A DNA stretch of 64,000 bases from Medicago truncatula. Lineage: Eukaryota; Streptophyta; Magnoliopsida; Fabales; Fabaceae. Below the pieces are notes generated by a model. It worked only from the letters and a program-made list of their open reading frames with translations, did not search any database and was not told the origin of the DNA. Positions 1-11,500 of this stretch are shown in pieces; the stretch's first letter is position 1, and each line of letters starts with the position of its first letter. A program made the position numbers and the translations under genes. The DNA lies in contig NC_053043.1 of the NCBI RefSeq assembly GCF_003473485.1, positions 31,348,576 through 31,412,575 on the forward strand, given 5' to 3'.

Positions 1-455
1 GATATTTAAAATTTTATTTTTAATCCTTAAAAAATAAAGTTATATTAAATAATTTTGTTTTATAACAATTAAAAACAAAATTTTGAATATTTATAAGAAC
101 TAAAAATATATTTTGTCCACAAAAATTGATAAGTTTTTACAATTCAAATTCAATAGTCCTCAAACTTCGTACGCATAAAAAATCTATCTATCTCAACAGA
201 AAAGATAGTGGTCCCTTTTTGTTAAGATCGTATGCAATTCTCACTTGTAAATATTTTATGATTTTTTATAATTTTAAATTCTAAGTAACACAATTAGTAG
301 TAATTAAAAGAATAGAATGGTTAGCACTTAGCACACACAGTTAATAGAAATATTACGACGTGAATAGTAAAACTAAATTTTCTTTCAAATATTTGAAAGA
401 CCCTGAAATACCGATTTTATCCACACAAAAAGTATGCAATGAAAATTTAGAGTAC
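1..455. other. probable intron of the bromodomain gene
   Basis: This AT-rich stretch begins at a splice donor of the minus-strand gene and shows no bromodomain motif in any frame. It is best read as intron sequence; the bromodomain exons should lie beyond the left edge. Confidence 0.5.
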
Positions 456-1686
456 CTGGTTTTTTTCAAGACGGCGCTCAAACAATGAAAATTTTTGATG
501 TCTTTTGATCATCTCCAACACGCCAAACAACGGTTCTGATTTCACCACCGCCACGTCCTCATTCTCCATCTTTGCGTCTTCACCGGAAACCTCCTTCCTC
601 CGCCGCTGTGTCCTCCTCGTCTTCGACAAACTCGACGAACTCTGCACCTCACTGCTCTCCCTCGTCCCTCCCCCCTCCGAACGAGTCACCGAGTCATCCT
701 CCACCTTCCTTTCCTCACTCGGAGGCACCGACTCACACGTAACAGCTTTAGCCTCGTTGTTATCATAGCTTCCGTTATTCGATTCTTCCTCAACCGATTT
801 TCTTTTCCTCCCGGTTTGATCCGGTTCGTTTAAACCGGATTTAACTTGAACCGAACCGGAACCATGACCTGGACCAGAACCTAATTTTACATCAACCTCA
901 CCGGTTTTCAATGCATCAAACCTCGAACCGGTTGAGTTTGACTCATTAACAGATTGATTATCCCGGTCCGATTCTTCACCCGCTGCTGGTAACAACTTAT
1001 CAGTATTAGTTGTGCTTTCATCGAGCCGCCGAATAGCCGGTACCGGTTCATCTATATCTCCACCGGTTTTTTCATTCTCCGGCAACCGTCCCTCGCCGGA
1101 AACCGCCAGATCTGGTTCTGTTTCTACTTTTTCCTCATTTTCTTTGGCTTTCTCGTCTTCTAATTTTTTCACCTGCAACTGCAACGACCTTGACAAAGAA
1201 ATAAAAACTTTAAATTAGATCTAAAAAATAATAATAATAAACTAAATTAAAACATTCGAAATTTCTAGAGAGAGAAAACAATATATATTTAGAGAGAGAG
1301 ACAGAGATATACAGAATGGAGACGTCGCTGAGTTGGACATCACGACGGAGCTCAGCAACACGTTGTTTACGGAGTTTATCAAGCCATGGAACGTGATCGG
1401 AATCTTCAGCCGTGACGGCGGAGACATCGCCGTTCTGTTGTGGCGGCGGGACGTCGTCTTTGAATCGGCGGTTTAGATCGTGAAATTTTTGTTCGCAGTG
1501 GTGTGCGGTGGCGAGGAGGGAAGTGCGGTTGGTACGTGACTGAACCTCCATGGCGATGGTGTCCCAGTCTTTGAAGCCATGGCGGTCGACGGCGGAGGCT
1601 AGTAAAAGCTCTTCCCACGTGCCCCAACCCTGTAGGTCTTGGTTTGGGTTTTTGTTTTGGTTTTGGTGGTTTTCCATATCATTCAT
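456..1686 (-). CDS. SANT/Myb-type bromodomain protein, 5' exons only (partial)
   Basis: Two joined exons are visible: 1686-1313 and 1188-456. Exon 1 starts with ATG at 1686 (a second in-frame ATG lies three codons on) and ends at donor ATTCT|GTATAT; exon 2 follows acceptor TGTCAAG|G, and the join keeps the frame. The first 60 residues contain a SANT/Myb-like motif, WGTWEELLLASAVDRHG followed by WDTIAMEV, as found at the N-terminus of plant DNA-binding bromodomain proteins. After a short coiled region (KKLEDEKAKENEEKVE) comes a long Ser/Glu-rich disordered stretch and then FGVLEMIKRHQKFSLFERRLEKNQ, the usual lead-in to the bromodomain. Exon 2 ends at donor CCAG|GTACT in phase 0. The bromodomain itself must lie left of the window. 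By family, it should bind acetyl-lysine on chromatin. The family call is strong; the exact orthologue is not settled. Confidence 0.85.
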
Positions 1687-1689
1687 ATG

Positions 1690-2285
1690 AGAAAAATAAA
1701 AATAAATAGTTTTTATTTAACCATAAACTGCTTCTCCTATATGTACCCTTTCTTGCTTGCCTCCTTTTCTCACACCTCTTCAAATCTAAATCCAATCTTT
1801 TTGTTTTATTTTATATATTTTTCAAAAAAATAAAAACGTAACATTAGGGTTTTTAAATTTATTGGGTTGGTTATTTATTATATATTAAAATAAATCTAAC
1901 ATGTTGTAATTATTTGGTCGTGTTTGAGTTTGGTTTGGGGAAAATCTGAAGAGTTCATGGGTGGAAGGGTTTTGAACTTTAGGTTGGGTTGGGTTGGGTG
2001 GGAAGAGTGGTGTTTGTGTTTGTGTTTGTGTTGTGAAGTTGGTGTGATTTATGTGTTGTGAAGTTGTTAATATAGTAACAGTGTGCACTTAACGTCTTTG
2101 CTGCTTTGTTACACGGACCTGGTACTCGAGGCACATTACGTTGAAGTCTTGAATTACTCACGCGCAACTGAGTTAAGGGTTTTGATTTATCTTGTGAGAT
2201 ACGGACCGCAAAATTTGATTTGTAATTTCCCATATTCGTCCCTTAAGGTTTTATATATGTAGATATTGGACTGTGTTCTTTAATT
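1690..2285. other. upstream region of the bromodomain gene
   Basis: AT-rich intergenic DNA with a (TTTGTG)n-like simple repeat near 2010-2035. Nothing coding is supported. It presumably includes the promoter of the minus-strand gene, but no clear TATA box could be chosen. Confidence 0.3.
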
Positions 2286-2291
2286 GGGTTT

Positions 2292-2510
2292 GAATTCTGC
2301 TCTTTACTCAATCAAAAATATTCATTTTCCAACTGAAATGACTATAATATCCCTGCATGAATTAACTCACGTGTTGCGTAAGTTAATTCATGCAGCTTAA
2401 GTTAAGTCACAGAGATTTAACTCTAGCATGAGTTAATTTACGCAGCAGTATTTTTGAAATTTCAGTTGGAAATGAGCAAAATGTGTTGGGTAAATAGCAC
2501 AATTCATCGG
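2292..2510. mobile_element. MITE-like inverted repeat
   Basis: Two arms face each other: GAATTCTGCTCTTTACTCAA with ATTTTCCAACTGAAAT on the left, and the reverse complements of ATTTCCAACTGAAAT and GAATTGTGCTATTTACCCAA on the right. The centre holds a smaller inverted repeat around GTTAATTCATGCAG. Element size is about 220 bp and it has no coding capacity. The superfamily is not clear because no target duplication is unambiguous. Confidence 0.6.
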
Positions 2511-2514
2511 ATTT

Positions 2515-4380
2515 ATTTTGGTTTTTTGAGTGACAGTGCTGCTCTGTGGCCCAATTGAGATATGTGGCAGAGGATGTAAAGTCATATGACAAAGTCCCAT
2601 TTGTAGCAGTATTGGTGCAAACTAAACAACATGTTATGAAAGATTTTTGAATATTGATAAAAAGAAACATATTAACATAATAATAAGTATAATAACATTT
2701 GTAATTTTCAAAAATAAAGTAAACAATATATTGAACGTCAAAAATAAAATAAAAAGTAACCAATATTTAATCAAGTCTTTAATTAAACTTTCTCGTACTA
2801 TTTTACTTCAACATTTTGATTCAGAAAATCTCATTGAATTTTAGTGTTGAAATTCATATTTCACTTTGTTTTGAGTTAGCAGCAAATAATCCCCAAAAAC
2901 TTAGTTATTTTTAGATAGTAGTTCCTTTCGATTGTATCTTATATAAATTTCAAATCATTTGTGTAAGTTACTTCTAACTCTAATCTATCATATAAATGTT
3001 CCTAAACATTGCTTCTAAACTTTTTTAAACTTATCAACGTAACTTAGTTAAGTTATACCCAAAAGAATAACAGTCGGATAAATAAAAATATTGTATCACA
3101 ACTTACTAATATATTTTACAGAGGCGAACCCACACATTTCAATATTAGTCTTGAATATTGTTATCCTTTGGAAATCAATTAACTTAATATTCCATTTAAA
3201 TTAAGTTTGATTTTACCGACATGTGTATCTCATACACACGTCTATTAAAAAACATGACATTTATATTCGTATAAATATTTAATTAATAATTCAATGTTTT
3301 TTATTGTCATACTATCAAAGAATACAATAATTAATAATCAATAACAATGAAAATATTATTTTATAATGTGCCATAAAGATAAACAAAAAATATGGGAAAA
3401 TTATTTTTACAAAAGAAGCACTTTTGAAAATATGTAATTTTCTTAAAAGTAGTTGCATGCCTCGTAATAAATATTAATTTCATGTATAATTTATAAGTCA
3501 CAAACATTTTGTAACTTTTTCAAAGTTATGTTATTCATGATTCAATCAAATATAATTGAATAAATTTAGAAGTAAAAATATGTATCATTTAAAAATAGTC
3601 GTGTGTTTATTTATTATTTTCTCAGTGAAAATATATTTCTCGTGGTTTGTTAAGTAACACTGATAAATTGTTCTCCCATAATTTTTTACATTATTGATAA
3701 GTAAGTTTCATTTGTTTATTTGTTAATTTTTCCTTAAAAAAATGTATTTGTTAATGTTTTTTTATTATAATTTATTTGTATTAATAATTTTATATACTAA
3801 ATATTGAACTAATTGTTATTCATTGGATTGGCTACAAAGAAAAACTCATAGGAAAGTAGTTTCATTGTATCAAAGAGGCTCAAGGTGAGATAAAAGCGTA
3901 TGCACATCATAAAACTTATTTTTAGTAAACGTAATTTGTTGAGGATTGGAAGAAAAAAATGTGATTTTTATTCTAAAGAGTTTAGAGATTCTTTTTAGAG
4001 ATTTGACATTCAAATAATTTAGAGATTATATTTCTTAGAGATTTTTTTAAAAATGCTGAATCAATTTTGTGTTTGTTTATCATAATAAAAATCACTTCTC
4101 TAAACATTATAAATTAATTTGTTTGAATACAACTATATAAAAGAGTTTTTTTTTTTTACAAAATTTCCCCCATCATTCGATTATTCTTGAAACACCACTC
4201 TTAACAACTTTCATTTGAAGATATTATTAGATTTTATTTCTGTAGATTCTGGTTTTTTGTTTAAACCGTAATAAAACATACAATACCTTTTTTTTTTAAC
4301 AAGAAAACATACAATACCTATAGTGATTTTTTTCCTTAAAAAGTTCATAACAAATGGCTTCATACAAAAAACAAAAAAGG
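2515..4380. other. intergenic, no feature recognised
   Basis: Very AT-rich sequence. The open frames are short and show no protein-family motif. No RNA gene or complete transposon was recognised. Confidence 0.4.
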
Positions 4381-4382
4381 GT

Positions 4383-4552
4383 TCGGCTAACCGATGTCCC
4401 CGGGACACTGGTTAAGCATACCATAAAAGGGAATTATTATCATAAAAGAAAATTGTTTTTGACTTTATTATAAAATAATTACACAATTTCAATGCATTAA
4501 CTATATAATTTCCTTTTTCATATTCTTAACTAGTGTCTTGGGGCACCGGTTA
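4383..4552. repeat. small element with CACTGGTTA-type palindromic ends
   Basis: The left end holds a palindromic block (GGCTAACC..GTCCCCGGGAC..GGTTAAGC) and the right end a related block (AACTAGTGTCTTGGGGCACCGGTTAG). A single related block recurs at 12684-12709 (GCTAACCAGTGCCTTGGGGCACTGGTTA). This suggests a dispersed non-autonomous element. No target duplication was identified. Confidence 0.4.
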
Positions 4553-4726
4553 GCATTTTCCTTTCAAAAATTATAAAAAATAAGAATATAATCTATGTTT
4601 TTTTTGTTACAATCTAATTTAGGTTTTTACATTGCAATAAAAATCACTTTTTTAGAAAATTAATTTAGTTTGGTTGAATACAACTATTTACAGTGATTTT
4701 TTCTTTCCCCTTAAAAAAAGAGATAT

Positions 4727-4866
4727 TTTTTTTTTTTTAAGTAGCCTAATGGCTAGAGAACTTCACCTTGAAGATGAATAAGTGGGGTGTCCAGGGTTCG
4801 AACCCTAACCCCTGCATATATATGCATTATCCCTCACCAAGTGAGCTAAGCTCACTTGGACAAAAA
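4727..4866 (+). mobile_element. tRNA-related SINE-like repeat
   Basis: The sequence has a tRNA-like A box (TAGCCTAATGGCTAGA) and, about 40 bp on, a perfect B box (GGTTCGAACCC), the two internal RNA polymerase III promoter blocks of tRNA-derived SINEs. It ends in a hairpin, CCAAGTGAGC with its exact complement, followed by a short A run. A T run precedes the head. AAAAAAGAGAT occurs on both sides and may be the target duplication. Confidence 0.6.
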
Positions 4867-4869
4867 AGA

Positions 4870-7050
4870 GATTCTTTATTACACAAGCATCTTATTATCT
4901 TTTGACACTTATTTTCTCTCACCTCTAAAGACCATTTTATGTTGCAAAAGACACTAAAGAATGGAGCATATAATTGTATTTTCCTTGATAATTAACTTTC
5001 ATATTTTCTCTCTCGGATTTTTTCTTCTTCTCATATTTAGAGGATAAAATGATTCCTATAACGAGAAAAAAATACAATTTTGCTTCTAATTTTTTTTTTT
5101 TTTTTTATAAAATCTCTAATATTTAATATCAAAATCACTTTTATTTTAATTCATAATAAACGGCCCTTATAAAACTGTTATAAATTTATTTATTTTAAAC
5201 CACTTCCTTAAAAAAATCACTTTAAAGAAAATTTGATGCGTTTGTTATAGTTTTAAAAAAACAGAATCTACAAAATTCTAAAAACACGGAACTCATTAGC
5301 ATTATCTTTATCACTAAAGATATATTTGTTATTTGTAATATTTTGACATATTTTTATTTTAATAATAATATTTAATAACAATTATTTAAAAATTTTAAGG
5401 TTTTATTATAATTGACTGTTTTTATTTCTCAATTCAAATAAATTTACAAATATAACTTGCGTTTTGACTCACACTTAGCACGGGGAACAACACTCTCTTT
5501 TTAATACTCTCTTCTCTTTAACATTCACTCTCTGATTAGATGAAATGAATATAGGTCTCACACTTTGAAAATGGATCTCACTTAAAGTGGAGGAGTTTAC
5601 ATTAATTTCACTAAATGATAGAGTAAGTATTGAAGAGAATATTAAAAAGAGTGTTGATAACATTCTTGAATGAGCTTTTTTGAACTTTTTTGAAGTTGTG
5701 GATGTAAAACCCAAATGGTGAATTTAATGCTCGTTTCATTTGTGGTTCCATTCCATGCTATATTATACTTTATCTATTCCAAAACAAATTATTTATCTAC
5801 ATAATCCAACTCTAATAAAACCGTTCTTAACACTGAATTGGTTGGGCCTACCGGATGGTCCAGTTTCAATTCAAGAAAAGTTTGAATACATCATGTATGT
5901 ATGGATGAAGGTTACATGACATCACAGCCAATGGACTTTCACCTTGTCCACCTGAAGTGTATGTAAACGTCTCTCATGTTATATTGTTGTATCTGTATCA
6001 ATTCATTTTATTTTCATCAGAAATATCATCTAGGTATGATAGAAAATGCTTTGGTTGATCCATATAATCGACCTTATAAACCAAATAAAGTGTTTTTCAA
6101 AGATATGGAAATTTTTGGTTAAGATCATTGGTTAACATCTTGACCTTATCTAACAATCGGGGAATGAGAGTTATTACATTATTAAAATTAGAGGGACTTC
6201 TTCCTATGTTATTTAAATCTCTGATTTTTCTAAATATAATTTTTTATGCCTATTTACTAAATACGAATATTTTCGCTTGCTAGATTTATTGTACACAATT
6301 TGTTTCTTGAAGTGGTGAAAAGCTTGCCTAAAAAAAAAAAAGTGGTGAAAAGCTAGTTTTTTTTTATGATTAATAAGTTTATTATAATTTTTAATCCATT
6401 TAACATGATTATTAAGCTTAGATTTGAATGAATTTGTATGTCAATCTGTGTACATTTTGTGATACAAATGTGAAGAAAACATGGCATATTTTTAGTATAG
6501 AATGCTACAAAGACTTGTGTAGGGAGATGCTGCGAAATAATTTGTCATCATTGGAGACTATATTAACATTGGCAACTTTTTTTTTGTTGTTAAAGCTTGT
6601 AAAAAATAAAAAATATCATCGAAAATAATCCAAATTGAATATCAATTTAATACAAACTAAGTAAATTGGATAGGATTAAAATCAAAACAATTAGACGATT
6701 TTCTCGGTAAAGTCTATCCGATCAAATCCACACCACCAAATCTAGCTCAAGTCATTTGATGCACGCGAGATATTGAGGTCTCGCAAATCATATTGTGTCA
6801 CCAAAATTGGACAGAGTATCATATAGTTAACACAATTCATTTGACCGTTTTCGCTCAGTGTATGAATAATGCATAATATATGTAAAATATGTGGTTCAAA
6901 CCTCGGTCACAAAAAAAAATTCACTTGACCTAAAAAAAATAAAATAGTTAACACAATTCAATTCAAATATGTGGTTATGTATTTTCCTATAAAAAAAATA
7001 ATGTGGTTAAAGCATTTAAATATTTTAGTTAATAATTACTACTACTCCCT
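4870..7050. other. intergenic, no gene recognised
   Basis: AT-rich. Short frames at 5475-5714 and 6428-6628 show no family motif. A B-box-like GGTTCAAACCTCGG at about 6893-6906 hints at an eroded SINE. No complete element could be bounded. Confidence 0.35.
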
Positions 7051-7056
7051 CCCACG

Positions 7057-7800
7057 ACGACTGATCGTTATACCTTGAAAGAAAATTTGAATGGTATATA
7101 CTCTACGAGGGATGAATATTTTTGGTTTAACATATTTGACTTTGTTGGTAATTTATTAGACAACATATCGTGGACTTGGTTGTGGTACATCCCTGCCCCT
7201 AATAAGTTGATTTTTTTTTTCTTTGGACAATTTTACATAACTCCCTCCCAACTAGGTCGATGTTGTACCACCGTGGTATGATCCAGGTGAACCTATGTCC
7301 TCGGTGTAATCACGAAGCTGAGATAATGTTCCACTGCCTCTGACTTTGAGTCTCGTCTTTGGCAAGATATTGGCTTCTCCAATTTGACTTTCTTCCAAGG
7401 GATGATCTTTATGTTTGGCTGCGTCGTGGTATTGATGGTAAATCTAGCTTTTTGTTTATGTCAACTTGTTGGTGGTTAGGATGAGGATATGCTTGGGTCC
7501 ATGATTTTGCCGGTAATATAGGCTTTTCTAACATCCTCCATGTAGGATTATTGGTAGTTTATCATGGGTTGCTTATGGCTTGAGAGTTTGGTATTTTAGA
7601 GTTGTTGTGTTATTCGGACTCTAAGACAACAATCAAGTTGATTTCAGACCCCATGAATGATTGACATCATTATGCAGTAATTCTTTACGATATGAAGGAG
7701 CTCCTTTCTAAGGACCGACACGTTCACATGTTACATATTCTTCATGAGGGAAATGCCTGCGCAAACTATTTTTGTTGTTTTTCTTTTTGGGTTCATTTCT
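7057..7800 (+). mobile_element. L1-type LINE 3' fragment (zf-RVT and RNase H remnants)
   Basis: Translation reveals the zinc-binding reverse-transcriptase tail motif of plant L1 ORF2: SWTWLWYIPAPNK, then after frame changes CPRCNHEAE with a following FHCL. Further on are RNase H remnants, including SDSKTTIKLIS and a final HILHEGNACAN, which matches the usual H-xLREGNxxAD block. Several stops and frameshifts interrupt it. It is a dead 5'-truncated copy lying upstream of NTAN1. Confidence 0.7.
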
Positions 7801-8109
7801 CCTATTGTACCGAAAAAAGGTTAATTAAGTAAATAATTCTTATAAATATTTAAAATTTAGTTTTTGGTTCCTAAATAATAAAATCACACTTTTTAGTCCT
7901 TAGTGACGTTTCCTTTAACATTTTAAGGATAAAAAATGTTGACAAAAACTTTTTACAGAGACTAAAAATATTGATGGAAAATTTTACAAGGATTAAAAAT
8001 ATTGACAAAAAGTGCAATTTTATTTTGTAAGGACTAAAAATGAAATTCTGAATATTTAGAAGAACTACTTAATTAAAGAAAAATCATTTAATAAATATAC
8101 AAAATAATA

Positions 8110-8140
8110 CTCCATTCGTCTCATATTAAATGACACAGTT
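8110..8140. repeat. single MITE end
   Basis: ACTCCATTCGTCTCATATTAAATGACAC resembles one terminal repeat of the CTCCCTCC-type mariner/Stowaway-like MITEs found intact elsewhere in this window. No matching opposite end was found nearby. Confidence 0.35.
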
Positions 8141-8506
8141 GACTCTGTCCCACATACCAATGCATATTTTTTTATCCTTAATATCTTCAATTCTCTATTA
8201 TAAAAAATTATAAAAATGAAAAAAATATAAAAATTATATTAAGTCAATAGTCTACGTTGTCAAACATGTAAAATATTTCAATATGTCCCCTTTCCATTTA
8301 GTATTTACTGCATCTCACAACAAAGTCGAGAATTGTTGATTGGTTCAGTTGGAACCGTGAAAGTCGAGAAAAGGAGAAAAGTTTCAACAGCTTAACTTCT
8401 GCTGCAGTACTACTTTCCTTTTCACACGACACCCACCATGAGCACATGCAATTGAAGCTTATTTTCAACGCTAACTGATCTTATTCGATCGTTTACCTTC
8501 AACATC

Positions 8507-11500
8507 ATGATATTCGTTGATGGAGTTCCATTCTCTACGCATTCATCTTCAACATCTCATTCTCAGGTACGTAATTACGTATTCTCTCTCTCTCTTTTGA
8601 GTTGACTTTCTAAATCTTTCAAATTTCAATTGCTTATCAACAGGGAGTGGAGATTCTATTTTCTTTGTTGGAAAATCCCATTCTTGTATCCGCCTCAACC
8701 TCTTTCAAGGCAAACCCAGAGAAGAAGTTCTCAGTTTCAGAAAGATCAAAATGGGTTTATTTATTCCAAAGAGAATATGTCACTGTTGATCCGGCATTTG
8801 TCGATGTACGCAACTTTCTTTTTCACCCTTTGTAATGTTGTTAGGATTATATTTATTACTCCCTCCTTTCCGTTCCTTTATAATTGTCACTTTTGCATAA
8901 ATATTTTGTTTTTAATTAACTGTCGTTTTCAAAGTTCAATGTATCATTAAATGTGACTTTACCTATATTACCCTTATATATTTATTGCATAGAGAGAAAT
9001 ATATGAAATGAAGTATTAAATGATTAAGGATATTATAGGAAAAGGATAAATTGTTGTATCAAAAGTATTTGTTGTCTTGGTTTGTGTAAAAAGTCAAAAT
9101 GTGACAATTAAAAAGGAACAGAGGGAGTATTTATTTCAAAAGTAACTATTATGTTTTTTCTTCAATGTTTTATAAGAGATGATGCATTTCCTCAAAAAAA
9201 AAAAAAAAATAAGAGATGATGCATGTTAGGTTGTATACTTAGTTTTAAGTTGGTTTCTACTTCATTGTAGCATGTAACTAATAATCTTTTGTATGCAGTC
9301 ACCTCATAGTTAACTGGACTGTGAGTGACATAATCTGTGCAATTCTTTTTTCTGTCCTCGATGTTCCACGGGTTCTTCCTCACGTCATATCCAGTCCAAA
9401 TTTTTCCTTACGCATTTCTGTAATAATTTTATATTGGTTAGGCTCCGGTTGACCTTCGTTCTTGTTAGAGAAACATGTACTAAAGTATGAGCAAAAGCCG
9501 AGGAGGCTCTTTAAAATACGATATTTTACATCATTTTCTAAACTCCATGACATTATTGTTTTAGTTATCTAAGCATGTTAAAAAATATAACTGTATGATG
9601 ATACTTTTACATTTCAAATTCTACCAGTAGTTCTAAGTCTTACATTTCTTTAGTAACATTGTACTTATCTCCTTTTTTTCTTTCTCCTCATGTATCGCTA
9701 GTTTGTTGGCACCGATGAAGCGACAACGTGTGTAGGAGTTGTTATTCGGAACTCAAGAAATGGAATGTAAGGATTGAGAATTAGTTAATACATAGATAAG
9801 AACTCCATTGTATATAAAGTTTTACAGATTCTTCCATTTGTTGTTCAATTACTTATTTTATCATTTTTAATTTGATACTGCAGGACGTCGGTTTCCCATA
9901 TGGATTCACCAAAGATTGTAGAAATGGGCCTCTCTCAAATGTTATCGCTACTTGTTGACAACAGTTTGGAGACTGAATTCGATGTGCTTTTCTTATTCTT
10001 TGTTTCTCTACTTTCTATAGGGATTTTTTTATTTTTTTTTATTTCCATTTAGTTATTTGGTTGCTCTTTTTTATCTATAACATATTTTCTGATGTAATAT
10101 ATCTGTCTGCTTTATTAAAAAAAATGTAGGTGCATCTAATTGGGGGTTTTGAAGAAGTTTCACCACAAGTCTGGCCAGGGTCTCCTGCTTTGATAGTGAT
10201 TTTTCAATTTTGTAGTTTTCGCTTAGAGACTGAATGATTGAAGTTGAATTTATTGTGACCTTCGTGCAGCTTAATGATGGTAGCATTGAGTCAGAAAATG
10301 ATGAAGATTTGGGTGGTTATTCCATTCCTTTGTGCTCAAAGATAGTTGACACTTTATGCTCAAGAGAAGAGAAGTTTCATATCCGAACTACATGTGTTCT
10401 TGGACATAATACCAAAAGGGATTCTGATGGAAACACTTATCCTATTTTCAATGGATTTGTGGTTAGTTTTTGCTTTCAAATATTCTTATTTCAGCTTGTT
10501 CATTTACAGCGTGTGATAAACCTCTCGCTTTTCATCACTACAAAACTTATATACTTATTAAGGAATTATAGGTTCGGCCGCTCAGAGTTGGAGAAGAAAT
10601 AAAATCGAGAAAGATGGATGGCTACTGATAATAAACTGAAAATATAATTGATAGAATTGTTACATTACTTTAAGATAATACTAAGATTGATACTATGAAT
10701 TGTTACATTACTTTAAGATAATACTAAGATTGATACTATGAATTACTTATAAGCCTGATCCCACTAACAATTAGACTAATTGCTTCCTTGATCAAACAGC
10801 GAATGACTCTACAATATCTTAAAGTTTCTAACATAATCTAATTATCTGCTAAATATTCTGTGGCATAACCTATATACACGTTTAGCATTATGATCATTCA
10901 TCAATGAAAATATTCATTTTGTTCCTTCATTGTTATAATTCATGTAATATCAGTAGATGCATAATAATCCAAACTATTAATTGACAACTTTATCTGTATT
11001 GTAAAATTCTATTCACATGTAGCATGGTAAAAGCTCTTAAGAGCTATATAATACATTTTTCGGTTTCAACAGTTTGGGAAAAACGGTTGCAGTCTTTTTT
11101 GGTGCAATAGTTTCTTGCATTTTCAAACTATTAAATGAGATTATAATTTATTACATCCTATGCACAATTTCAGGTGGAGACTGCAACAGGAACTGTCATC
11201 CCAGCAAGTTTTGATAGAAGTTCTAGATGCCCGGATGAAATTGTCAGAAGAATTCGAGTTTCTGTTTCTTATGAAGATTCTAGTTGGAATGGGAAGTTGC
11301 TAGAGACATATGAGACTGCCACTGACAGCTTCAGGATTTCTCCATGTTGCTGGTAATAGTGTTTCATGAATTGTTCTTCAAACCCTACATGAAAAAAAAT
11401 GCTTAAGGGCACAATGCTGATATAAGATTGAGTAATGGAAAATAGCTCCTTTAAAGTGAGATTTCCCTAAAGTGAGCATACTATTGTTTATCAATCTAAA

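Noticed and set aside
505..1218. Plus-strand open frames opposite the bromodomain gene
   Set aside because: They are the antisense shadow of the Ser/Glu-rich exon and show no family motif.
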